Assembly: GCA_031378845.1 (NCBI GenBank)
Contig: JANNES010000001.1
Span: forward strand, 99,635-163,634
Reading direction: 5' to 3'
Length of the DNA stretch: 64,000 nt
From: JAJNPS01 sp031378845
GTDB taxonomy: Bacteria; Pseudomonadota; Alphaproteobacteria; Rhodobacterales; Rhodobacteraceae
In this document: one piece after another, positions 35,010 through 42,568 of the stretch
Position numbering within the stretch: the first letter of the stretch is position 1
How the letters are laid out: each line of letters begins with the position of its first letter
Program-made: the position numbers and the translations under genes
The notes under the pieces: generated by a model
The model's database searches: none
Told to the model about the DNA's origin: nothing
The model's input: only the letters and a program-made list of their open reading frames with translations

Positions 35010-35863
35010 TCCGGGAGGCAGGGCCGCAGGACCGCAGGACTCTGGACGCATTTTTGCTGGCGCATATCGATGTTGCGATGTTTCCGATGAGCAATCTTCG
35101 CGCGCACGGGATTGGGCAGACTGGTTTTGCGTCGGATCATCCAAATGCAGCCCGCTATTGGCTGGTGGGGCCGGGAATCAGCGGCGTTATTGCGGTTACG
35201 CGGCGCGGCATGATTTTGGCCGTGCTGCCGGGTGGGGTGGATTTGGGCGTGCTCCCGACCGCGTTAGCGCGCATGATGATCACAGGGGCCGTTGGCGAGG
35301 CTGCGGCCACGCGGCACGTTCTGGCGGCCTTGAGTTTAGGGGACAGGGCAACGCGCCGCGATCAGGATGAGCCCGGATTTTCTCTGACTTTAGCCAACCT
35401 TGTGGTGCCTGACGCTGTGGGTGCGCAGTTGATACCGGCATGCGAAGATTGGCGAAAAATGCTGATTGATTGGCGCACGGCTTATAACCATGAGCTTCTG
35501 GGAACACCTGTTGAGAAGGCGACGACCGAAGCTGAGGGCGACGTATCTGCCTATATCCAAACCGGATCGCACCGGGTGCTTTTGCGCAGCGGGGCGCCCG
35601 TCGCGATGACCGGGTTCAACGCCGCGTTGCCGGAGATTGTGCAAATCGGCGGAGTCTATGTGCCTCCGGATTTGCGCGGGCGGGGCCACGCACGGCTGGC
35701 GGTTGCCTTGCATTTGCAGCAAGCGCGCGCACAGGGGGTGGGCCGTGCGGTTCTTTTCGCCGCAAGTGACACCGCAGCACGCGCATATCAGGCAATCGGG
35801 TTTCAACCGGCGGGGAAAATGGCGGTTGTGCTGTTTGAAAGCACGCATCAGGTGCGGGCATGA
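35006..35863 (+). CDS. GNAT family N-acetyltransferase
   Basis: A 285-residue protein whose C-terminal third is a GNAT domain: YVPPDLRGRGHARLAVALHL is the acetyl-CoA binding motif, followed by RAVLFAASDTAARAYQAIGFQPAGKMAVVLF. The N-terminal half is degenerate and may be a second, decayed GNAT fold. The GTG start at 35006 overlaps the rsmE stop by 4 nt and follows a GGGGGA. The stop overlaps the next ATG. The acceptor substrate is unknown. Confidence 0.85.
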   Translation: MIREAGPQDRRTLDAFLLAHIDVAMFPMSNLRAHGIGQTGFASDHPNAARYWLVGPGISGVIAVTRRGMILAVLPGGVDLGVLPTALARMMITGAVGEAAATRHVLAALSLGDRATRRDQDEPGFSLTLANLVVPDAVGAQLIPACEDWRKMLIDWRTAYNHELLGTPVEKATTEAEGDVSAYIQTGSHRVLLRSGAPVAMTGFNAALPEIVQIGGVYVPPDLRGRGHARLAVALHLQQARAQGVGRAVLFAASDTAARAYQAIGFQPAGKMAVVLFESTHQVRA

Positions 35864-36420
35864 CCTTGATACGGCCAACGGTGCTTGCTGGCCTGCGGCG
35901 CGGGCGCGAGGTGGTCGCCGCGGCAGTCTTTGGCTGCTTTGGGCTGTGGTTCTTGTCGCTTGGCGGGTATCTTTTGGTGCCACTAGGCGCTGCGGTTCTG
36001 GCTCTGGCAGCGATTTGGGGTCTTGCGGCCTGGCGTCGGATGCGGTTTTCCCAAGTCGTCGAGGCCCCGGGTGTCGTCGAAGTTGACGAGGCGCAAATAG
36101 GTTATCTTGGGCCCGGCACCGGCGGCTACGTGGCGATCCCCGACCTCGTCGAGATCCGCCTGCTTCGGTTGCGCGGACACAGACTCTGGCAGTTGCGTCA
36201 GTCGGATGGTCAAGCGCTGCTGATCCCGGTCGATGCCACCGGCGCGGATCGCCTTTTCGATGCTTTTGCCAGCCTGCCAGATCTCGACGCGGGCACCTTG
36301 GTCGCGGCCCTGGCGCCCGGTCCCGGGGCCCAAGGGCAGTCCGTTATGCTGGCATCTGAAAGCCGGACGGTCTGGCGGCGCAAGTCGCGCCACGCGTCAG
36401 GTCTGGACCGGCGACCCTGA
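35860..36420 (+). CDS. Hypothetical membrane protein
   Basis: A 186-residue protein with two adjacent helices near the N-terminus (VVAAAVFGCFGLWFLSLGGYLLV and LGAAVLALAAIWGLAAW). A soluble C-terminal part follows (VEVDEAQIGYLGPGTGGYVAIPDLVEIRLLRLRG), resembling a small PH-like beta fold. No named family recognised. ATGA overlap with the GNAT gene puts it third in the rsmE transcription unit. A 109-bp gap then precedes the glutamate-cysteine ligase gene. Confidence 0.78.
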   Translation: MTLIRPTVLAGLRRGREVVAAAVFGCFGLWFLSLGGYLLVPLGAAVLALAAIWGLAAWRRMRFSQVVEAPGVVEVDEAQIGYLGPGTGGYVAIPDLVEIRLLRLRGHRLWQLRQSDGQALLIPVDATGADRLFDAFASLPDLDAGTLVAALAPGPGAQGQSVMLASESRTVWRRKSRHASGLDRRP

Positions 36421-36529
36421 AACATCGCTCATAATCTTTTGTGATGCATTTGCGTCTGTATTGACAGTGCGAGTGCCAGAGGCGAGGTCTGTGCGCCGGG
36501 CGGCTCAGCGCCCGAACAGGAGACGCGCC

Positions 36530-37876
36530 ATGTCCATTCCACAATCCGGCGGTGGCGCGATTGAACGCCTGGACGACCTCGCGGCATATATGGCGTCGGG
36601 CGAAAAGCCGAAATCCGACTGGCACATTGGCACCGAGCACGAGAAATTCGGCTGGCTGACAGACACAAATGCGCCCTTGCCATATGCGGGTGAGCGGTCG
36701 ATTTCAGCCCTGTTTGAAGGACTGCGGGACAGGTTCGGCTGGGCACCGGTGCGCGAGGGCGACCATGTCATCGGCCTGACCCGGAACGGCGCAAACATCA
36801 GTCTGGAACCGGGCGGCCAGTTTGAACTGTCGGGCGCACCGTTGGCAAGTCTTCACGACACGCTTGCCGAAACCGCGTCCCATCTGGACGAGGTCAAGGC
36901 GGTCTCCGATCCCTTGGGTGTGCGTTTCATGGGGATCGGCGCTGCGCCCGAATGGCGGCATGACCAGATGCCGGTGATGCCAAAGGGGCGCTATCGCCTC
37001 ATGACCGACTACATGGGCCGGGTTGGCACGCATGGCACCCAGATGATGTACCGCACCTGCACGGTGCAGGTGAACCTCGACTATGCGTCCGAGGCGGATA
37101 TGGTGAAAAAGCTGCGGGTGTCGCTGGCCTTGCAGCCGGTGGCAACGGCGCTTTTCGCCTCGTCACCGTTTTTCGAGGGCACGCCCAACGGTCACCGCAG
37201 CTGGCGGTCCCGTATCTGGCGGGGCCTTGATGATACCCGTACCGGCATGCTGCCCTTCGCGTTCAAAGACGGCATGGGGTATCAGGCTTATGTCGATTGG
37301 GTTTTGGATGTGCCGATGTATTTCGTCTATCGCGACGGCAAATACATCAATGCGCTGGGCCAGTCATTCCGCGACTTTCTGGCCGGCAAGCTGCCGGCGC
37401 TGCCGGGCGAAAAGCCGACCCTCAGCGACTGGGCGGACCACATGACGACCGTTTTTCCAGAGGCGCGGGTCAAGACATACATCGAAATGCGCGGCGCCGA
37501 TTGCGGGGACCTCGCGCATATCGTGGCGCTGCCCGCATTCTGGGTCGGGCTGATGTATGATCAGGGCGCGCTGGATGCGGCCTGGGATCTGGTAAAAGGG
37601 TTTGATGCCGAGACGCGTGAAGGCCTGCGCGTTGCGGCCTCGGTGTCGGCGCTGCGCGGTGAAGCTGGCGGCGTCAAGCTGATCGATCTCGCCCGCGCTG
37701 CCGTTGCGCTGTCGCAGGCTGGACTTGCTGCACGGGGCTTGGGCGAAGAGGCGCTGTTGGCCCCTTTGATGGAAAGCCTTGCGACCGGTGATGTTCAGGC
37801 GGACCGGCTTTTGGCACAGTACCACGGCGACTGGGGCGGTGATCTGGGCAAGATCTACCGGGCGGTCAGCCTGTAG
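36530..37876 (+). CDS. gshA: Glutamate-cysteine ligase (plant/proteobacterial type)
   Basis: A 448-residue ligase making gamma-glutamylcysteine, first step of glutathione synthesis. The early WHIGTEHEKFGW motif, then GDHVIGLTRNGANISLEPGGQFELSGAPL and YRLMTDYMGRVGTHGTQMMYRTCTVQVNLDY, identify the plant-type class. The ATG at 36530 follows AGGAGA with 6-nt spacing; the longer in-frame extension overlaps the previous gene and is rejected. A TTGACA at 36461-36466 could be a -35 element but no matching -10 is clear. Glutathione made here would serve the YghU-like protein in this window. Confidence 0.94.
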   Translation: MSIPQSGGGAIERLDDLAAYMASGEKPKSDWHIGTEHEKFGWLTDTNAPLPYAGERSISALFEGLRDRFGWAPVREGDHVIGLTRNGANISLEPGGQFELSGAPLASLHDTLAETASHLDEVKAVSDPLGVRFMGIGAAPEWRHDQMPVMPKGRYRLMTDYMGRVGTHGTQMMYRTCTVQVNLDYASEADMVKKLRVSLALQPVATALFASSPFFEGTPNGHRSWRSRIWRGLDDTRTGMLPFAFKDGMGYQAYVDWVLDVPMYFVYRDGKYINALGQSFRDFLAGKLPALPGEKPTLSDWADHMTTVFPEARVKTYIEMRGADCGDLAHIVALPAFWVGLMYDQGALDAAWDLVKGFDAETREGLRVAASVSALRGEAGGVKLIDLARAAVALSQAGLAARGLGEEALLAPLMESLATGDVQADRLLAQYHGDWGGDLGKIYRAVSL

Positions 37877-37990
37877 CACGGCGCGTTGTCGCCGCGCGTC
37901 CGGGTTGCCCGCGTCCGAAGTTACCGCGAAAAAGCCCGATTGGGACCAACAAGTTCAGCCACATACACCGCACAACCGCCGGAGTGCGCC

Positions 37991-38332
37991 ATGAGCTATG
38001 AACTTTCGCCAGGTCAACGACTGTCGTGTGATTTTTCTGTGTCCGAAGGTATCGGGACAGTGATCCTCTGGGTCTTGCTGTGCATCATCACGCTGGGACT
38101 TGGCCTGTTTGTCGCCCCCTATTACATTCTGAAAGCGCCGATCAACCGCACCAGATTGATCGGCGCGGATGGCAGCGTCATCGGGCGACTGCATGTTGAC
38201 GTGCATCTGTCCGAGATTATCGGCCACGCAGTCATCTGGGTGTTCTTGACGATCATCACCCTTGGCCTTGCGCTTGTTGTCTATCAGTTTGCAGTGCTGA
38301 AAAGGCTGATGAACGGCGTCGTGATCCGATAA
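37991..38332 (+). CDS. Small membrane protein with internal duplication
   Basis: A 113-residue protein built from two similar halves: VSEGIGTVILWVLLCIITLGLGLFV and LSEIIGHAVIWVFLTIITLGLALVV each form a membrane helix. Each is followed by a short charged tail (ILKAPINRTRLI and VLKRLMNGVVI). The ATG at 37991 has GGAG 6 nt upstream. It may belong to a small uncharacterised DUF family (DUF6693-like); I am not certain. It is convergent with plsY across 105 bp. Confidence 0.78.
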   Translation: MSYELSPGQRLSCDFSVSEGIGTVILWVLLCIITLGLGLFVAPYYILKAPINRTRLIGADGSVIGRLHVDVHLSEIIGHAVIWVFLTIITLGLALVVYQFAVLKRLMNGVVIR

Positions 38333-38437
38333 ACCGTCATCCTGGCAAGTTTCCGCGACAGAGTTTGCCAATTGCAAAAGACTGTTTTGATGAGAAAGTC
38401 CTGGAGCCCTGAACGGCAAACTGCCGCCGAAGCATTG

Positions 38438-39043
38438 CTACTTGGCACCGATCTTTGGTTCGGTGCCCGCACGCAGTCGTGCGATGTTGGCCATGTGGCG
38501 CTGATAAACCAGCAATGTCAGGATGACGACGAGAAACACCATCCGCCCGTGATCAAAGACAAAAAGCCAGATCGCGGACGTCGCGGCAGCCACCAGCGCA
38601 GCCACCGAGGACATCCGCGACAGCGCGGCTGCCAGCGCCCAGATCCCGCAAGCCGCCAACCCCACGGGCCAAGCCAGCGCCAGCAAGATGCCAAGGAACG
38701 TGGCCACGCCTTTGCCACCCTTGAAGTTCAGCCAAAGCGGGAACAGATGCCCAAGAAAGCTGGCAAGACCCGCCAGCTGGGCGGCATCCTCGCCCGCAAA
38801 CCAGCGCGCAGCCAGCACGGCGACCGCCCCCTTGGCCGCATCAAGGATCAAGGTGGCAAGGGCAGCGCCCTTGTGGCCGGTGCGCAGCACGTTGGTTGCG
38901 CCGATGTTACCCGACCCGATGCTGCGCAGATCACCCAGCCCCAGCGCGCGGGTGATCAAGATGCCAAAGGGCACCGATCCCAGCAGATAGGCCAGAAACG
39001 CCACAAGGCTCAACGTATCCCAACCACTTGTCAGTTCAGGCAT
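38438..39043 (-). CDS. plsY: Glycerol-3-phosphate 1-O-acyltransferase PlsY
   Basis: A 201-residue membrane enzyme that acylates glycerol 3-phosphate from acyl-phosphate, first step of phospholipid synthesis. The motifs GSGNIGATNVLRTG near residues 42-55 and FKGGKGVATFLG near 107-118 are the conserved catalytic and phosphate-binding loops. The first helix reads LVAFLAYLLGSVPFGILI. The ATG overlaps the stop of the dihydroorotase-like gene by one base (TGATG), so it is translated downstream of it. Confidence 0.94.
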   Translation of the reverse strand: MPELTSGWDTLSLVAFLAYLLGSVPFGILITRALGLGDLRSIGSGNIGATNVLRTGHKGAALATLILDAAKGAVAVLAARWFAGEDAAQLAGLASFLGHLFPLWLNFKGGKGVATFLGILLALAWPVGLAACGIWALAAALSRMSSVAALVAAATSAIWLFVFDHGRMVFLVVILTLLVYQRHMANIARLRAGTEPKIGAK

Positions 39044-40320
39044 CAGGGGCGTCCTTTGGCGGCATAGACTTGAATTCCTTTTACAAAAGTGCCCAGCACC
39101 TTACCTTCCATCCGCTGGCCGTCAAAGGGGGTATTCTTGCATTTTGACGCCAGCGCAAAGCGATCCAGAAGATAGGGCGCATCAGGGTCAAAAAGGACCA
39201 GATCGGCGGGGGCTCCGATGGATAGCCGGCCCTGCGGCAGACCCAGCCGTTTGGCGGGGTTCAGCGCCATTGCGCGAAAGAGTTGTGGCAGGCTGATCGC
39301 CCCGGCGTGGTAAAGACGCAAGGCGGCAGGCAGCAGGGTTTCCAACGCCACCGCACCGCTGGCGGCCTCTTCAAACGGCAGGCGTTTGGATTCCTCGTCC
39401 TGCGGGGTGTGCATCGACGAGATGACGTCGATCCGCCCCGAGGCCACCGCGTCCACCATTGCCAGCCGATCCTCTTCGGACCGCAACGGCGGTGTGACTT
39501 TGAAGAACGTACGGTAATCGCCGACATCGAACGCGTTCAGCGTCAGGTGGTGGATCGAGGTGCCCGCCGTCACATCGAGTCCCTCCGCCCGCGCCCGGTC
39601 GAGGGCGGGCAGCGACAAGGCCGTGGTGATCTGATCGGCATGATAGCGCACGCGCGTCATCTCGACCAGCGCGAGGTCGCGTTCCAGCCCCAGCCGTTCG
39701 GCCATGGGCGAGACGGCGGGCAGACCACGCAGGCTGGCAAATTTGCCGCTGGTGGCCGCAGCACCCGAGGACAGCCCCGGTTCTTGCGGATGCCCCACGA
39801 TCAGCGCGCCCAGACCCCGCGCGTAGGTCATCGCCCGGCTCAGCGCCTTGGTATCGGTGCTGACATGGTCGCAATCGGTGAACGCAATCGCCCCCACATC
39901 CATCAGGAACCCGATTTCCGTCATCTCCCGCCCCTCGCGGGCTTTCGTCAGCGCCGCCATGTGCCGGATGCGCACAACACTTTCGGCAGCGCGGCGAGTG
40001 ACGAATTCCAGCGCCTCGGGCGTGTCGATGGCGGGGTTGGTGTCGGGCCGCGCGATGATCGTGGTGACCCCCCCGGCGGCGGCCGCCAGACCGGCGGAGC
40101 GGAACGATTCCTTGTGCCGCTCGCCCGGCTCACCGATCTTGACGCCCCAGTCGACGATGCCGGGGGCGAGGGCGTGCCCGCCGCAGTCGAGGATGGCCGC
40201 GGATTTCGGGGCGGGGGCGTTGAGTGCGGAGATGAGGCCGTCGTGCAGGGTGATCGAGCCGATTGTGTCGGTGAGGGTTTCGGGGTCGATGAGACGGGCG
40301 TTGGTGAGGTGGAGGGTCAT
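39043..40320 (-). CDS. pyrX: Dihydroorotase-like protein, probably non-catalytic (PyrX type)
   Basis: A 425-residue amidohydrolase of the dihydroorotase family next to pyrB. In active type I enzymes the first strand carries HxH (D-x-H-V-H). Here the same place near residues 55-60 reads PGIVDWGVKIGEPGE, so both metal-binding histidines are absent. The late DHAPH motif is replaced by SMHTPQ, losing the catalytic Asp. The scaffold is otherwise complete (NPAKRLGLPQGRLSIGAPADLVLFDPDAP, NTPFDG). This matches the non-catalytic PyrC-like partners that support aspartate transcarbamoylase assembly, as known for Pseudomonas. Most pipelines would call it pyrC. A true dihydroorotase must lie elsewhere. 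Confidence 0.85.
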   Translation of the reverse strand: MTLHLTNARLIDPETLTDTIGSITLHDGLISALNAPAPKSAAILDCGGHALAPGIVDWGVKIGEPGERHKESFRSAGLAAAAGGVTTIIARPDTNPAIDTPEALEFVTRRAAESVVRIRHMAALTKAREGREMTEIGFLMDVGAIAFTDCDHVSTDTKALSRAMTYARGLGALIVGHPQEPGLSSGAAATSGKFASLRGLPAVSPMAERLGLERDLALVEMTRVRYHADQITTALSLPALDRARAEGLDVTAGTSIHHLTLNAFDVGDYRTFFKVTPPLRSEEDRLAMVDAVASGRIDVISSMHTPQDEESKRLPFEEAASGAVALETLLPAALRLYHAGAISLPQLFRAMALNPAKRLGLPQGRLSIGAPADLVLFDPDAPYLLDRFALASKCKNTPFDGQRMEGKVLGTFVKGIQVYAAKGRP

Positions 40321-40380
40321 TTGGCATCGCCACTGTAAGTACGGCGTGGTTCACGCCGCCGTTGGCAGCACCGGCATGCC

Positions 40381-40400
40381 GGGGTGAACCCCGCCCTACG
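40381..40400. repeat. Dispersed palindromic repeat, copy 1
   Basis: The palindrome GGGGTGAACCCC followed by GCCCTACG lies upstream of the dihydroorotase-like gene. The same motif recurs at 50241-50260 (one mismatch) and, slightly altered, at 50329-50349. Nearby GGCGTG-GTT-CACGCC (about 40343-40357) is another small hairpin. Confidence 0.6.
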
Positions 40401-40441
40401 GGTTGGCAGCATTTCGGCGCGGCCCAGGCGGTCGTTCATCC

Positions 40442-40552
40442 TCACGTTCCCATCCAAACAAACACCACCACGAACACCGCCAGCAGCACCAGCACGACCG
40501 TGGCGACCATGCCACCGATGCGGGCGTCGGACTTCGGGGGTTTGTCGGTCAT
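40442..40552 (-). CDS. 36-residue single-helix membrane protein
   Basis: A very short gene between pyrB and the dihydroorotase-like gene. AGGAG lies 6 nt before the ATG at 40552. The product is a charged start (MTDKPPKSDARIGG) followed by one strong helix (MVATVVLVLLAVFVVVFVWM) and a TGA. The good Shine-Dalgarno sequence, sharp amphipathic-to-hydrophobic pattern and location inside a conserved gene pair support it as real. It has no recognised family or function. Confidence 0.65.
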   Translation of the reverse strand: MTDKPPKSDARIGGMVATVVLVLLAVFVVVFVWMGT

Positions 40553-40567
40553 GTTGCGCTCCTAGGT

Positions 40568-40617
40568 TGCGCTACAGCGCACCATGTCGCGCGGGTGAAT
40601 TGATGCGCTGTAGCGCA
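40568..40617. repeat. 14-bp inverted repeat between pyrB and the small membrane gene
   Basis: TGCGCTACAGCGCA (40568-40581) and TGCGCTGTAGCGCA (40604-40617) are exact reverse complements 22 nt apart, 11 nt after the pyrB stop in its direction of transcription. It resembles a REP-type element or a processing hairpin; no T-tract follows. Confidence 0.6.
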
Positions 40618-40628
40618 CCCTACGCCGC

Positions 40629-41591
40629 TCACACCATCACCCCTACCGCCTGCCGTCCCCGCTCCGCCCGTAAATTCCGCGCCAGCAAATCCATGCAGGC
40701 CATGCGCACTGCGACGCCCATCTCCACCTGCTCCTGAATGACGCTTCGGTTGATGTCATCCGCCAGATCCCCGTCGATCTCGACCCCCCGGTTCATCGGG
40801 CCGGGGTGCATCACGATGGCGTCGGGTTTGGCGTGGGCCAGCTTTTCAGCGTCCAGCCCGAACCGGTGGTAGTATTCCCGCATCGAGGGCACGAATCCGC
40901 CATCCATCCGTTCACGTTGAAGGCGCAGCATCATCACCACATCCGCGCCTTCCAGCCCGCGTGCCATGTCGTCGTACAATTCACACCCGAACTCCTCGAC
41001 CCCGGCAGGCATTAGGGTCGGGGGTGCGATCAGGCGGATGCGGTTTTCCATCTTGCCCAAGAGGATCAGGTTCGACCGCGCCACGCGGGAATGCGCGATG
41101 TCGCCGCAGATCGCCACGGTCAGGCGCTGGATGCGCCCCTTGGCGCGGCGGATCGTCAGCGCGTCCAGCAGGGCCTGCGTCGGGTGTTCATGCCGCCCGT
41201 CGCCGGCGTTCAGCACCGCGCAATTCACTTTTGATGCCAAAAGGTTGACCGCGCCGGAACTCGGATGCCGCACCACCAAGAGATCGGGATGCATCGCGTT
41301 CAGCGTCATCGCGGTGTCGATCAGCGTCTCGCCCTTTTTGACGGATGAATGGGCCACCGGCATGTTCATGACATCCGCGCCCAGCCGTTTCCCTGCCAAC
41401 TCGAACGAGGCCTGCGTGCGCGTCGACGCTTCGAAAAACATGTTGATCTGCGTCATGCCCGCCAGCACGTCGGACTGTTTCACCGTGCGGCGGTTCAAAT
41501 CCACATAGCGGTCGGCAAGGTCCAGCACGGTCACGATGTCTTGCGGAGAAAGCTGTTCGATCCCCAAAAGGTGCCGCACCCGAAAGGTCAT
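40629..41591 (-). CDS. pyrB: Aspartate carbamoyltransferase catalytic subunit
   Basis: A 320-residue ATCase catalytic chain, second step of pyrimidine synthesis. The carbamoyl-phosphate site FEASTRTQASFELAGKRLGA, HSSVKKGET, VVRHPSSGA, NAGDGRHEHPTQALLDALTI and MHPGPMNRGVEI are all present. The ATG at 41591 is preferred over 41594 because AGGAG is then 6 nt away. No pyrI regulatory chain is adjacent; instead the operon continues with a tiny membrane protein and the degenerate dihydroorotase, fitting the PyrB-PyrX type of ATCase. Confidence 0.95.
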   Translation of the reverse strand: MTFRVRHLLGIEQLSPQDIVTVLDLADRYVDLNRRTVKQSDVLAGMTQINMFFEASTRTQASFELAGKRLGADVMNMPVAHSSVKKGETLIDTAMTLNAMHPDLLVVRHPSSGAVNLLASKVNCAVLNAGDGRHEHPTQALLDALTIRRAKGRIQRLTVAICGDIAHSRVARSNLILLGKMENRIRLIAPPTLMPAGVEEFGCELYDDMARGLEGADVVMMLRLQRERMDGGFVPSMREYYHRFGLDAEKLAHAKPDAIVMHPGPMNRGVEIDGDLADDINRSVIQEQVEMGVAVRMACMDLLARNLRAERGRQAVGVMV

Positions 41592-41695
41592 CATACGCTC
41601 CTGTCGCTGGCTTTGGCTGCTTATGCCAGTGCAGGGCGGGGTGGGCAACGGGCTTGTGGCTTGCGGGCGATGAAGCAGGGTCTTAGCGTTCAGTT

Positions 41696-42502
41696 ATGGG
41701 AATCGTGGACGATCTCGGCGACGACTGGCATGCGGCCCTTGCGGCCCTGTCGTGGCAGCATGATCTGGGCGTCGTCGACGCGCTGGAGGATGCTGCGATC
41801 GACCGTTATGCGCTGGGTAAGGCCGCGTCGCCAGACGCAGGCATGCGCGCCGTGACCGTGGCGGCTCAGGCCACGGCGCCAGTGGTATCCCCGCCCAGCG
41901 ACCCCGTCGCCGTCGCCCGCGACATGGCAGCCGCCGCAGTCAGCTTGGCTGACCTGCACGCCGCACTTGCCGCGTTTGATCTGTGTGAACTGAAAAAGGG
42001 CGCGCGCAATACCGTTTTCAGCGACGGCAACCCGGCCGCGCGGGTGCTGATCCTTGGTGAGGCACCTGGGCGCGACGAGGATATCGAAGGTCGCCCCTTC
42101 GTGGGTGCCGCAGGCCAGATGCTTGACCGGATGTTTGCGGCAATCGGGTTGTCGCGGACCGCACCCAACGCGGCCGACGCGCTCTATATCACCAACGTCA
42201 TGCCTTGGCGTCCGCCTGCCAACCGCGACCCTGAACCTGCAGAGATCGCGATGATGGTGCCCTTTGTCGAACGCCACATTGTGCTGGCGAACCCTGACTT
42301 CATCGTGCTGATGGGAAACATACCCTGCGCCGCGCTTTTGGGTAAGCGTGGTATCCTTTCGTTGCGCGGGCACTGGACGAACGCACTGGGTCGTCCGGTT
42401 CTGCCGATGACGCATCCGGCGTATCACTTGCGCACGCCGATTGCCAAGCGTGAGGCATGGGCGGACCTTTTGTCGCTGCGTGACCGCATGCGGCCCGGCT
42501 GA
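41696..42502 (+). CDS. Uracil-DNA glycosylase (family 4-like)
   Basis: A 268-residue glycosylase removing uracil from DNA. Motifs of the type 4/5 superfamily are clear: GEAPGRDEDIEGRPFVG near residues 121-137, TNVMPWRPPANRDP near 167-180 and MTHPAYHLR near 239-247. Thermophilic family-4 enzymes have four cysteines for a [4Fe-4S] cluster; here I count only two (C97 in DLCELKK and one near 210 in GNIPCAALL). The cluster is therefore probably absent. The first 90 residues are poorly conserved and Ala-rich. It is divergent from pyrB and upstream of the RND genes. Confidence 0.88.
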   Translation: MGIVDDLGDDWHAALAALSWQHDLGVVDALEDAAIDRYALGKAASPDAGMRAVTVAAQATAPVVSPPSDPVAVARDMAAAAVSLADLHAALAAFDLCELKKGARNTVFSDGNPAARVLILGEAPGRDEDIEGRPFVGAAGQMLDRMFAAIGLSRTAPNAADALYITNVMPWRPPANRDPEPAEIAMMVPFVERHIVLANPDFIVLMGNIPCAALLGKRGILSLRGHWTNALGRPVLPMTHPAYHLRTPIAKREAWADLLSLRDRMRPG

Positions 42503-42568
42503 AGCATACTCGCGCTAACGTGGCTGGTCAGGCCCACGCGCAGTGCTAGATTACTGTGCACGACTTCG

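Noticed and set aside
36461..36489. TTGACA box upstream of the glutamate-cysteine ligase gene as a sigma-70 promoter
   Set aside because: No -10 hexamer is recognisable at 16-18 nt spacing.
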